A stretch of 64,000 bases of DNA from Kribbella jiaozuonensis (lineage in GTDB: Bacteria; Actinomycetota; Actinomycetes; Propionibacteriales; Kribbellaceae). Under the pieces are notes generated by a model. The model had not been told where the DNA came from, ran no database searches, and saw only the letters and a program-made list of their open reading frames with translations. Position 1 is the stretch's first letter. Each line of letters opens with the position of its first letter. The stretch spans positions 1,302,001 to 1,366,000 of the forward strand of contig NZ_SZPZ01000001.1 of NCBI RefSeq assembly GCF_005233875.1. The letters run 5' to 3'. This document shows, piece after piece, positions 45,193 to 53,781 of this stretch. A program made the translations under genes and the position numbers.

Positions 45193-46695
45193 GTGAGTAC
45201 TGAGATCAAGCGCATCACCCACCTCGTCGGTGGCGGCTCGTGGACCGGCGTGGCCGAGCGGACCAGCAAGGTCTACAACCCGGCGACCGGCCAGGTCACC
45301 GGTGAGCTGGACCTGGCGTCGGCGGCGACCGTCGACGAGGTCGTCAAGGTGGCTCACGAGACCTCGAAGGCGTGGGCGGAGACCTCGCTCACCCGCCGCG
45401 CCCAGGTCCTGTTCGCGTACCGCGAGCTGGTGAACCGGGACAAGGAGCGGATCGCGCAGATCATCACCGCCGAGCACGGCAAGGTGCTGTCCGACGCGCT
45501 CGGCGAGGTGACCCGCGGTCTCGAGGTGATCGAGTTCGCCTGCGGGATCCCGCATCTGCTCAAGGGCGGGTTCAGCGAGGGTGTGTCGACCAAGGTCGAC
45601 GTGTACTCGATCCGCCAGCCGCTCGGTGTCTGCGCGGTGATCTCGCCGTTCAACTTCCCGGCCATGGTGCCGATGTGGTTCGTCCCGATCGCCGTTGCCT
45701 GTGGCAACAGTGTGGTGATCAAGCCGTCCGAGAAGGACCCGTCGGCGGCGAACGCGATGGCCGAGCTGTGGAAGGAGGCCGGTCTGCCGGACGGCGTGGT
45801 GAACGTCGTACACGGCGACAAGGAGGCTGTCGACCGGCTGCTCGAGCACCCGGACATCAAGTCGGTCTCGTTCGTCGGCTCGACCCCGATCGCTCGCTAT
45901 GTCTACGAGACCGGCACTGCTCACGGCAAGCGGGTTCAGGCCCTCGGCGGAGCCAAGAACCACATGATCGTGCTGCCGGACGCGGACCTCGACCTGGCCG
46001 CCGACGCCGCGGTCAACGCCGGCTTCGGCTCGGCCGGTGAGCGCTGTATGGCGATCTCCGCGCTGGTCGCGGTCGAACCGATCGCGGACGAGCTGATCGG
46101 TAAGATCAAGGAGCGGATGGGCAAGCTGAAGACCGGCGACGGCACGCGCGGCTGCGACATGGGACCGCTCGTCACCGGTCCGCACCGCGACAAGGTCTCC
46201 GGGTACGTCGCTGCCGGTGTCGAGGAAGGCGCCGAGCTGGTCGTCGACGGCCGCGAGGGTGACTTCGACGGCGCGGCCGACGGGTTCTGGCTCGGTCCGA
46301 CGCTGTTCGACAAGGTCACGCCGGAGATGTCGATCTACACCGACGAGATCTTCGGCCCGGTGCTGTCGGTCCTCCGGACGGCGTCCTACGACTCGGCGCT
46401 CGCGCTGGTGAACTCGAACCCGTACGGCAACGGGACGGCGATCTTCACCAACGACGGCGGCGCGGCGCGACGGTTCCAGAACGAGGTCGAGGTCGGGATG
46501 GTCGGTATCAACGTGCCGATCCCGGTCCCGATGGCGTACTACTCGTTCGGCGGCTGGAAGAACTCGCTGTTCGGTGACACCCACGCGCACGGCACCGAGG
46601 GCGTGCACTTCTTCACCCGCGGCAAGGTCGTCACCTCGCGCTGGCTGGACCCGTCGCACGGCGGGATCAACCTGGGCTTCCCGACGCACGACTGA
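45193..46695 (+). CDS. mmsA: CoA-acylating methylmalonate-semialdehyde dehydrogenase
   Basis: 500 residues. Aldehyde dehydrogenase marks: ISPFNFPAMVPMWF near 152, SFVGSTPIARYV near 225, catalytic Cys in GSAGERCMAISALV near 283, and the C-terminal SFGGWKNSLFGDTHAHG. It turns malonic semialdehyde from inositol into acetyl-CoA. The GTG at 45193 has GAGGAAG upstream. It is the last gene of the iol locus; AAAGCCGGCTTT (46695-46706) overlaps the stop and may end transcription. Confidence 0.94.
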   Translation: MSTEIKRITHLVGGGSWTGVAERTSKVYNPATGQVTGELDLASAATVDEVVKVAHETSKAWAETSLTRRAQVLFAYRELVNRDKERIAQIITAEHGKVLSDALGEVTRGLEVIEFACGIPHLLKGGFSEGVSTKVDVYSIRQPLGVCAVISPFNFPAMVPMWFVPIAVACGNSVVIKPSEKDPSAANAMAELWKEAGLPDGVVNVVHGDKEAVDRLLEHPDIKSVSFVGSTPIARYVYETGTAHGKRVQALGGAKNHMIVLPDADLDLAADAAVNAGFGSAGERCMAISALVAVEPIADELIGKIKERMGKLKTGDGTRGCDMGPLVTGPHRDKVSGYVAAGVEEGAELVVDGREGDFDGAADGFWLGPTLFDKVTPEMSIYTDEIFGPVLSVLRTASYDSALALVNSNPYGNGTAIFTNDGGAARRFQNEVEVGMVGINVPIPVPMAYYSFGGWKNSLFGDTHAHGTEGVHFFTRGKVVTSRWLDPSHGGINLGFPTHD

Positions 46696-46811
46696 AAGCC
46701 GGCTTTTGGGTGTAGCGTCGAAGACGACCCCCGGGGCACGAGGAGTACCGCGGTGCAGGCAGGGCCGTCGGCCCGTCCGAGATCTGCGATCCTCGAGCCC
46801 CGGAGTGCGTC

Positions 46812-46925
46812 ATGGCGAAGAACAAAGGCGGACGTGAAGTCCGCAAACCCAAGCAACCCAAACAGCCGAAACCCAACCCGAACGACAGCGCGATCATCCC
46901 GCCCACCAAGCAGGGGCGGAAATAG
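46812..46925 (+). CDS. Very small basic Lys/Pro-rich protein
   Basis: 37 residues: begins MAKNKGGREVRKPKQPKQ and ends PPTKQGRK, with eight Lys and many Pro. GGAG lies 6 nt before the ATG. Codon third positions and the strong ribosome site support translation. Short basic proteins like this recur in actinobacteria without known function; nucleic-acid or ribosome contact would fit the charge but is only a guess. It stands between mmsA and the phosphotransferase-like gene. Confidence 0.6.
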   Translation: MAKNKGGREVRKPKQPKQPKPNPNDSAIIPPTKQGRK

Positions 46926-46943
46926 CGGCCGTTGACCGGCGAG

Positions 46944-47017
46944 GTGAGGTTGGGTAACTTCTTGAGGGCGTCGTGAGGACGCGTCGAGACTCGCCGGAAG
47001 GCTGGAAGCCACCTCAC
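46944..47017 (+). ncRNA. Candidate structured leader RNA
   Basis: An outer helix GTGAGGT (46944-46950) / ACCTCAC (47011-47017) encloses GCGTC-GTGAG-GACGC (46968-46982), a small CGA/TCG hairpin (46985-46993) and GGCT-GGA-AGCC (47000-47010) that abuts the outer helix. This could fold into a multi-branch junction 50 nt before the gene at 47067. It matches no riboswitch class I can name. Confidence 0.35.
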
Positions 47018-47066
47018 GTTCCTCTCTCTGCCTGCCCGTGCGAGTCCGGGCCGGAGAGGACGCGTC

Positions 47067-48218
47067 ATGAAGTTGCTGCCGGATCGGCCGACGATCGAGT
47101 TCCTGCGCAAGGAAGCCAAGGATCTGCTGGCTGTACTGCGTGAGACCTCGCCGACTGCCTCGCTCGCGGACGCCCAGCGTGCGCTGGCGGGCCAGTACGG
47201 ACTGCGGGACTGGCCTGCACTGAAAGCTGAAGTCGAACGCCGGATCGCGGCGACGCCCGCCGTACCCGATGGGTTGGCCGAGGCGCTGGCCGCATCGTTC
47301 GGCCTCGGCACGATGCTCCGCCCGCCCCGCCCTGTCGCGTTCACCGCGATGGGGCGGTGCTGGGAGCTGACCACCGACCGCGGGCGGTGGCTGGCAGTGA
47401 CAGTCTTCGACTGGATCACGAACGAGCAGGCCGAGCTCGGTGCCAAGCTTCGGGACGCCGCTGTGGCGGTCGGAGTGGCGGCGCCGGTCGCCGTACGGAG
47501 TCCGCGAGGACTTCTGATCGAGCCGGTGCAGGGCGAGAACTGGCGGGTCCACGAGTGGCTCGAGGTGGGGCCGTCGCCGGCGTTGCCGGTGTCCGCGGCG
47601 GTGGCGCGGCGGGCGGGTGCGGCGTACGGGAAGCTGCATGCGTTGGCGATCCCGACCGAAGAGCCGATGAATCCGTACGTCGTTTGGCGGCGGCCGGAGT
47701 CTGAGTGGGACAAGCTGCTCGAGCGGGCTCGGGTCGCGGGCAAGCCGTGGGCGGACCGGCTGGAGGCGATCCTGCCGGTCTGGCTCGATCTGCAGACGAT
47801 CGAGACCGCGGTCGATCCCGGTGAGCTGATTCTCTGCAACAGCAACCTGATCCCGACGCATGTCCGGCTGGGGCGTGACGACGAGCTGATCGTGATGGAG
47901 TGGGACTTCGCGGGCTCGATGACGCCCGCGCTCGAGCTGGGGTCGGCGCTGACGCAGTGGGTGATGCGGCCGACGCTCAACACCAAGGCGGTGGCGGCGT
48001 TCCGCGAAGGGTACGGCGATTGGCCGACGCTGGAGCTGTCGTCGTTCGGTGTGGCGATCACGGCGTGGCTCAACTGGGCGTACAACGCGATCTGCGAGGC
48101 GATCGATCCGCAGGACTCTGACCATGCGGAGTTTGCCGAGCGGGAGGCTGTCGGGGTGCTCGATCGGCCGATGACACGGGCGGGGCTCGAGCAGCTACTT
48201 GGAGAGTGCGGCGGCTAG
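47067..48218 (+). CDS. Phosphotransferase-like protein with degenerate catalytic loop
   Basis: 383 residues. Residues 1-65 are a helical module (MKLLPDRPTIEFLRKEAKDL, LRDWPALKAEVERR). The remainder follows the aminoglycoside/choline kinase fold: GAAYGKLHALAIPTEEP near 192 and LILCNSNLIPTHVRLGRDDELIVMEWDFAG near 250-280. The usual HGDxxxxN loop appears as CNSNLIPTH, lacking the catalytic Asp, though the later metal Asp in EWDFAG is kept. It may be a pseudokinase. GGAGAGGA precedes the ATG. The 3' end overlaps the convergent LysR gene by 24 nt. Confidence 0.7.
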   Translation: MKLLPDRPTIEFLRKEAKDLLAVLRETSPTASLADAQRALAGQYGLRDWPALKAEVERRIAATPAVPDGLAEALAASFGLGTMLRPPRPVAFTAMGRCWELTTDRGRWLAVTVFDWITNEQAELGAKLRDAAVAVGVAAPVAVRSPRGLLIEPVQGENWRVHEWLEVGPSPALPVSAAVARRAGAAYGKLHALAIPTEEPMNPYVVWRRPESEWDKLLERARVAGKPWADRLEAILPVWLDLQTIETAVDPGELILCNSNLIPTHVRLGRDDELIVMEWDFAGSMTPALELGSALTQWVMRPTLNTKAVAAFREGYGDWPTLELSSFGVAITAWLNWAYNAICEAIDPQDSDHAEFAEREAVGVLDRPMTRAGLEQLLGECGG

Positions 48219-49106
48219 GGCTGTCGCTGCCGGCTCGGACAGGTGGCCGTGGAGGAGTTCCGTTCGGTGGACCAGGCGCGGGCTGGTGAGCGGGACGGCT
48301 ACCTGAGCCGGCGCTGATCGCGGGAGGACGGCGAGGCCGTGGCCGTTGGCGATCAGCGTGAGGAGGGTGTGGAGGTCGGTTCCGGCGTACGTGATCGCGG
48401 GGCGGAAGCCATCGGAGCCGGTGGTCGCGCGGAGGACCGCGAGCGGCGCGGCCAGGTCGGGCGCGTTGATCCAGCGGGCGTCGGCGAGGTCGCGCAGGGC
48501 GATACCTCGCCGGGAGGCCAGCGGGTGATCGTTGGGCAGGGCAACGACCAGGTCGTCGTGCGCGACCGCCGTCGTACGCAGGTGCATGGAGTCCGAGAGC
48601 CGAAGCGGATCACTCGGCGCAGCCACACCATCAACCAACCCAAGCGCAAAGTCTCCGCTGGCCACACCCTCCACAACCTCCTCCCGCCCACAAACCGTCA
48701 ACCGCACCTCAGTCCCCGGATGCAACCGCCGCACCTGCCGCAAAGCAGCAGACAACAACCCACCAGGCGGCCCGGGAGCGGCCGCGCCGCTCGACCTGCC
48801 GCCGCCGGACGCCAGTGGTGTGGCGGCCACGGTGAGCGGGGTGGGGGTCGTGCTGACGGCGCGGCGTACGTCGGCTCGGGCGGCGGTGAGGCGGAGAAGG
48901 ATGGGGGCGGCGTGTTCGAGGAGGCGTTCGCCGGCGGGGGTCGGGGTCACGGGGCGGCGGCGGAGTAGCGGCGTACCGAGGTCGTTCTCCAGGGTGGAGA
49001 TGTGCTGGGAGACGGCTGACTGGGTGTAGCCGAGGCGTTCTGCGGCGGCGGAGAACGAGCCGCACTCGGCCACCGTCACGAACGTCCGCAGCAGGTGAGG
49101 ATCCAC
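48195..49106 (-). CDS. LysR-family transcriptional regulator
   Basis: 303 residues. N-terminal winged helix-turn-helix MDPHLLRTFVTVAECGSFSAAAERLGYTQSAVSQHISTLE in family register, then an effector-binding domain (VRLTVCGREEVVEGVASGDFALGLV, VALPNDHPLASRRGIALRDL). It is divergent from the amidotransferase gene, 76 nt away, which is therefore the likely target. The regulator and the amidotransferase resemble a common actinobacterial pair. Confidence 0.92.
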   Translation of the reverse strand: MDPHLLRTFVTVAECGSFSAAAERLGYTQSAVSQHISTLENDLGTPLLRRRPVTPTPAGERLLEHAAPILLRLTAARADVRRAVSTTPTPLTVAATPLASGGGRSSGAAAPGPPGGLLSAALRQVRRLHPGTEVRLTVCGREEVVEGVASGDFALGLVDGVAAPSDPLRLSDSMHLRTTAVAHDDLVVALPNDHPLASRRGIALRDLADARWINAPDLAAPLAVLRATTGSDGFRPAITYAGTDLHTLLTLIANGHGLAVLPRSAPAQVAVPLTSPRLVHRTELLHGHLSEPAATALAAALSK

Positions 49107-49182
49107 GCGGATCAGTATTGCTTATGTACAGTGCAGAGATCATCGTTGGCGCTGATACCAGTGTCGCCGTGAGGATGGACCC

Positions 49183-49926
49183 ATGAACGCCTACTCCGGC
49201 CGCATCGCCCTCGTCGCCGACCGCTCGCCGCACGTCCGCTCCCACGTCCGCATACCGATCCTCCTCGACCGTCTACGCGACCGCGACAACCTTGACTTCG
49301 ACGCCTACTGGATCCCGACCGACCAGGTCGACGAGGCACTCGAAGGCTTCGACGGGATCTGGCTGCTCCCCGGCAGCCCGTACCGCAGCGAGGCGGGCGC
49401 GATCACCGCGATCCGGATCGCCCGCGACAACGGCATCCCGTTCCTCGGCACCTGCGCCGGGTTCCAGCACGCGATGCTCGAGTTCGCCCGCAACGTCTGC
49501 GGCGCCACGAACGTCGAGCACGGCGAGAACACCCCGGACGCGGACGACCTGCTGATCGTCCCGATGGCGTGCTCACTCGACGGCCACGAGGGCGCGATCC
49601 AGGTAACCCCGGGCACCCGAGCGGCCGCCCTCCTGGGCGCCGAGCGATCCATGGAGCGCTACCACTGCTCGTACGGCCTCGACACCACCAGGCTCGGTCT
49701 GCTCCGCGACCACGGCCTCGTGTTCAGCGGGTACGACGACGACGGCGACCCGCGCATCGCCGAACTACCCGACCACCCGTTCTATCTCGCCACGCTGTTC
49801 CAGCCGGAGCTGGCCGGCGACGGCACGCGACCGCACCCGTTCATCCAGGCGTTCGCACACGCCATCGCCGACCGCAGTGCTCAGACGGCCGACGCCGGCC
49901 TCGGAGTCATCCCGGCAGCCACGTAG
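49183..49926 (+). CDS. Stand-alone CTP-synthase-like glutamine amidotransferase domain
   Basis: 247 residues. Class I amidotransferase fold: GIWLLPGSPYRSEAG near 58, nucleophile motif FLGTCAGFQHAML near 87 with the Cys. The C-terminal motif, normally HPE, reads LFQPELAG near 206, so the catalytic His is replaced by Gln. Such stand-alone proteins related to the CTP synthase C-terminus have no settled role; without the His, normal glutaminase activity is doubtful. Its 3' end overlaps the convergent dehydrogenase gene by 46 nt. Confidence 0.8.
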   Translation: MNAYSGRIALVADRSPHVRSHVRIPILLDRLRDRDNLDFDAYWIPTDQVDEALEGFDGIWLLPGSPYRSEAGAITAIRIARDNGIPFLGTCAGFQHAMLEFARNVCGATNVEHGENTPDADDLLIVPMACSLDGHEGAIQVTPGTRAAALLGAERSMERYHCSYGLDTTRLGLLRDHGLVFSGYDDDGDPRIAELPDHPFYLATLFQPELAGDGTRPHPFIQAFAHAIADRSAQTADAGLGVIPAAT

Positions 49927-50882
49927 CAGGCGTCGATCAGCTCCATCGTCGCCAGCGCATCGTCGACGTCGGTGAGCACCGGAGCCCCGTTGCGGACGGC
50001 TCCGGTGAAGGCCTCCAGCTGATAGGTGTACGACGTACGCGTGCCGCGGTGCTCGACCCAGGTGTCCTCCTTGGTCGTCACCACCACCCGGTCGTCGCGC
50101 TGCGGCAGCACGTAGAACGGCGCGAACGCCTCACCGCGACTGCCGACGACCTTGAGGCTGAACTCGACCTCTTCGGCCGCCATGCTGGTCCGCACCGCAC
50201 CGGTCGCCCCGTTCGGGAACTCCAGGTCTGCGTTCAGCCACTCGTCCACACCAGGCAGCCGCTTCCGCTCGCCGGCCCGGGCGCTCACCAGTCGAGGCGC
50301 CCCACCGGCGTACGGCGTGAACATCCGCTGCGCGTGCAGCGCGTAACAACCGACGTCCATCACAGCGCCGCCCGCCAGCGGCAGCGACCAGCGCGGGTCG
50401 TCCTCCGGCGGCGGAGGCATCACCATGGTCGCCTCGACGTGCTGCAGCTCGCCGAGCTCGCCCTTCGCGACCAGTTCCAGCAGCCGCCGCATCACCGGGT
50501 GGTACGCGTAGTGGAACGCCTCCATGAACACCAGTCCGGAGGAGCGGACGGCGTCCCGCACCTGCATCGCCTCGGCAGCGTTGCTCGCCGAGGGCTTCTC
50601 GGTCAGCACATGTTTGCCCGCGGCAAGCGCCTTGAGGTTCCACGGCCCGTGCAACCCGTTGGCCAGCGGGTTGTAGATCGCCTCGACCTCGGGATCGTCG
50701 AGCAGCGCCTGGTACGACGCGTGCACCCGCTCGACCCCGTGCTCGGCGGCGAAGGCCTCGGCGCGGTCAGCGTCGCGGGCAGCGACCGCGACCAGCCGGG
50801 CGCCGGTCAGCTTGGCCGGCTCGCCAATGGCCCGGCCCGAGATCCGGGCGGCACCGAGAATCCCGATCCGCAACGGTTCCAT
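49881..50882 (-). CDS. Gfo/Idh/MocA oxidoreductase
   Basis: 333 residues. GILGAARISGRAIGEPA at the start, VLTEKPSASNAAEA near 93 with the catalytic Lys, EAFHYAYHPVMRRLLELV near 120, and GGAVMDVGCYALH near 172, as in the dihydrodiol dehydrogenase / glucose-fructose oxidoreductase branch. Substrate not visible. The start at 50882 (MEPLRIGI) has GAAGGAG-like sequence upstream; the longer frame to 50990 is rejected. It lies downstream of the PhyH-type oxygenase on the same strand. Confidence 0.88.
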   Translation of the reverse strand: MEPLRIGILGAARISGRAIGEPAKLTGARLVAVAARDADRAEAFAAEHGVERVHASYQALLDDPEVEAIYNPLANGLHGPWNLKALAAGKHVLTEKPSASNAAEAMQVRDAVRSSGLVFMEAFHYAYHPVMRRLLELVAKGELGELQHVEATMVMPPPPEDDPRWSLPLAGGAVMDVGCYALHAQRMFTPYAGGAPRLVSARAGERKRLPGVDEWLNADLEFPNGATGAVRTSMAAEEVEFSLKVVGSRGEAFAPFYVLPQRDDRVVVTTKEDTWVEHRGTRTSYTYQLEAFTGAVRNGAPVLTDVDDALATMELIDACYVAAGMTPRPASAV

Positions 50883-51055
50883 GCCTTCTCCTTCGAGGGT
50901 CGGCCGCACGGGCGGCGTACGGCGATCAGTCCACGAGGCGCGTGTTCCGCCGGTAAGGGTAGCTCCCGGGGCGGACAGCGAACGCGCCATCCTGCCTGAC
51001 GATCGCTCCGGCCCGACAGCGGCTGCCCGTGATCCGGACGTGGTTCACCGAACGT

Positions 51056-52192
51056 TCACGCGTTTCTGTCGTGACTCTGACGCCTGCCGGCGTGCTCGAC
51101 GAGTGCCTGGTGCAACTGGTGTGGGTGCCAACGCTCCGTGACCGCGGACCGCAGTACGTCGGCCTGGGACTGCGGCGCGAGACCGCCGATCGGCTGGTCG
51201 CGATCGAGATTGGTCGGGAACGCGTAGCCCTCTGCTGTTGCCGCGATCACGTGTTCGGCTGCCACCGGGTCGGTCAGCGCGAGGAGCACGGGATAGACCG
51301 CTTCGATCATCCGGGCCCGGTCGATGCTCTCCATCGCGCGCCCGAAGGCCGAGGAGATCTGCAGGAGGTTCGCCATCCGCTTGATATCGGCCGAATGGTT
51401 GCTCCCGGCAGCGTGGAACAGCGCCGGGTTGAAGAACACCGCGTCGCCCTTCTCGAGCGGCAGCTGCACATGGTTCTGGACGAAATGCGACTGGAACTCC
51501 GGTCGCTGGTAGGCCAGGTAGCCCAGCCCGTACTTCTGCGAATGCGGCAGATACAACGTCGGCCCCGACTCCACCGGCATGTCACAGTGCGCGACCGCGC
51601 CCTGCAATGTCAGCACGGACGAGAGCCGATGCACATGCTCCGGGTACTGCGCCGCGACCTCGTCGGACTGGAATCCCAGGTGGTAGTCGCGGTGCACCGT
51701 CTGCCCCTCGCCGCCTGGGTTCACCACGTTCACCTGCGAGGTGACCTGGTACGCCGGACCGAGCCAGGCGGTCGCGACCAGGGCGAGCAGGTCGTTCGCG
51801 TAGTACGCCGTGAACACCTCGGGCGCACCGACCGCGAGCTTCTCGAGTGCGTTCCAGACCCGGTCGTTCGCACCCGGCTTCGCGAAATGGTCTCCCGCCG
51901 CGACCCCGGACTGATGCTGATCGTCGATCAGCCGGTTGAACTCGACAGTCGTGGCATCGACCACATCGTTGCTGAAGGCCCCTTTCAGGACGACGATCCC
52001 GGGTCCGTCGGCGAACGCCCGGACGAACTCGGTCTGCACTGCCCGCGCATCGGCCGCCCGGACCCGCGCGGCGTCGTACACCGGGACCTGCTGCTCGATG
52101 GTCGCGGCCTGCGGGTACTCGGCCGGGTCGGTCTGGTCCTTCAGCACGGCCAGCAGGTCGTCGAGTCGGGCGTCGGCGGGGTTCAGCCACAT
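51056..52192 (-). CDS. Phytanoyl-CoA dioxygenase (PhyH) family Fe/2-oxoglutarate oxygenase
   Basis: 378 residues. The metal motif HxD is in TVHRDYHLGF near 188 and the distal His in PALFHAAGSNHS near 270; a 2-oxoglutarate-binding Arg probably follows in IKRMANLLQIS. The family hydroxylates or O-demethylates diverse small molecules. Genes of sugar oxidoreductases on either side point to a sugar or cyclitol substrate, which is inference. It begins 18 nt after the FAD oxidoreductase stop, so they are probably cotranscribed. Confidence 0.85.
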   Translation of the reverse strand: MWLNPADARLDDLLAVLKDQTDPAEYPQAATIEQQVPVYDAARVRAADARAVQTEFVRAFADGPGIVVLKGAFSNDVVDATTVEFNRLIDDQHQSGVAAGDHFAKPGANDRVWNALEKLAVGAPEVFTAYYANDLLALVATAWLGPAYQVTSQVNVVNPGGEGQTVHRDYHLGFQSDEVAAQYPEHVHRLSSVLTLQGAVAHCDMPVESGPTLYLPHSQKYGLGYLAYQRPEFQSHFVQNHVQLPLEKGDAVFFNPALFHAAGSNHSADIKRMANLLQISSAFGRAMESIDRARMIEAVYPVLLALTDPVAAEHVIAATAEGYAFPTNLDRDQPIGGLAPQSQADVLRSAVTERWHPHQLHQALVEHAGRRQSHDRNA

Positions 52193-52210
52193 GAGATGGC
52201 TCCTCTCGGT

Positions 52211-53710
52211 CTACGTCCAGCTAAGCACCTGCCCACGTTCGAGCAAGCGAGCCTGGAGTCTGGCGACATCCATTTGCTGTACGTCGGTCTGCGCGCGGAG
52301 CGATTGCACTGCGGCGACTGCGGCGGATTCGGCGAGTACGCAGAAGACAGGTTCCATGCGGGTGGCGGCGTACCCGATGTGGGAGGCGGACAGGCAGACC
52401 GGGACCAGGAGGTTGCCGGTCTGCTCCGGAGTGATGGCCCGGTAGGGGACCGGGTACGGCCGGCCGGTGCCGAGGTGGCCGCCGATGAACATGTCGCCCT
52501 CGGTGGCCACGCCCAGCTGACCGGATGCGTTGCGGCTGGCGATGCGTCGTACCGGATAGACGTCTACGCCGAAGAGTGCGAGGCCGATGCTGTCCGGTGG
52601 TTCGGTCTGGTTGATCACGTCAGCGTGGGTGATCGTGTACTGACCTGCGAGCCGTCGGCACACCCGGATGTACAGCTGCGGCGGCCAGCCCTCTGTCTCC
52701 GGGAAGACGCTGCCGTCCAGTCCGTACGCCGCTGTCTCCGCACGGAACGCTGCGGGAACGGACGGGTCGGTGGACAGGAAGTGGTGGAGTCCACGGAGGT
52801 AATCGAGGTGTTGGCGCCAGATACGCGAGCGGACGTCCCAGCTGCCGTCCTGGTACTCGCGGCTCAGACCGAGCGGGGCGTTGGTGATCAGCGAACCACG
52901 CTGGTAGTTGTACTCGCCCGAGTTGATCCAGCCGGGGAAGATGCCGGACAGGTCCTCCGAGTACTGCAGGTACCGGCGGACCAGCTCGTAGTCGGCCGGC
53001 GAGTAGTTGTCGGGCGGTGTGAGCTCGACGCGCTTGGCACGGTCTGCGGTGACATAGAACCGGTAGTTGTAGGCCTGCGTGTAGCCATCGGCTGCACCGA
53101 CAGCCAGGCCGTGGTCTTCTTCGACCAGCGGGAGCAGTCCGCTGCTCCTGTCACCAGGTACGACGTACGGGTCGATCGGGGTCCAGTTGGTGACTGGACG
53201 GACTCCCGCGACCTCCTCGGCGTACGTCTCCTGGGACTCGCGTCCGATGCGGTAGGGGACACCGGCAAGAGCCATCAGGTCGCCCTCGTACGACGTGTCG
53301 ATGAAGAACTCCGCGTGGACCTCGCGGTCCGGGCTCGACTCGGCCGCGGGTACACCCCACTGGTCGGGCGGCGACGTTTCGAGCTGGATCGAGGTGATCC
53401 GGTTGCCCGAGCGCGTCACCGATCGCACGCGGCGTTCGAAGACCACCTCGATGCCAGCGGCGGCGATCCATGCGTGGAACGCGCGCATCACCTCGTGCGG
53501 GTGATTGCCGAAGCCGAACACCACGTCGCGCGTCAGCCCACCGGCGGCGGCCGGTACCGGGCAGTCCTGCGCCGGTTTGATCCCCGCACCCAGCATGCCG
53601 CCGAGCCAGCGACTCGGCTCGATCAGCACCACCGACGCGCCTTCCTGGTGCGCCGTCATCGCCGCGACACAGCCCGCGGCGGTCCCTCCGTACACGCAGA
53701 CATCCACCAT
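52211..53710 (-). CDS. FAD-dependent oxidoreductase (FAD_oxidored, PF12831-like)
   Basis: 499 residues from ATG 53710 (MVDVCVYGG); GTG 53719 is an alternative. The FAD motif is VYGGTAAGCVAAMTA at the N-terminus, followed by VVLIEPSRWLGGMLGAG. DTSYEGDLMALAGVPYRIGRES near 142 is characteristic of this family, which occurs in glycan and cyclitol catabolic clusters. It is the first gene of the minus-strand unit, divergent from the AraC regulator. Confidence 0.87.
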   Translation of the reverse strand: MVDVCVYGGTAAGCVAAMTAHQEGASVVLIEPSRWLGGMLGAGIKPAQDCPVPAAAGGLTRDVVFGFGNHPHEVMRAFHAWIAAAGIEVVFERRVRSVTRSGNRITSIQLETSPPDQWGVPAAESSPDREVHAEFFIDTSYEGDLMALAGVPYRIGRESQETYAEEVAGVRPVTNWTPIDPYVVPGDRSSGLLPLVEEDHGLAVGAADGYTQAYNYRFYVTADRAKRVELTPPDNYSPADYELVRRYLQYSEDLSGIFPGWINSGEYNYQRGSLITNAPLGLSREYQDGSWDVRSRIWRQHLDYLRGLHHFLSTDPSVPAAFRAETAAYGLDGSVFPETEGWPPQLYIRVCRRLAGQYTITHADVINQTEPPDSIGLALFGVDVYPVRRIASRNASGQLGVATEGDMFIGGHLGTGRPYPVPYRAITPEQTGNLLVPVCLSASHIGYAATRMEPVFCVLAESAAVAAVQSLRAQTDVQQMDVARLQARLLERGQVLSWT

Positions 53711-53781
53711 GTCATGCACTCTGCAACAGCCACCGCATGTTCAAAATAGCCGTTCTGAGCACGTCCATGTACTTTCTTGCC

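Noticed and set aside
51029..53749. A 906-codon plus-strand frame over the oxygenase and FAD oxidoreductase
   Set aside because: The minus-strand genes show clear motifs (HRDYH, VYGGTAAG); the plus frame has none.
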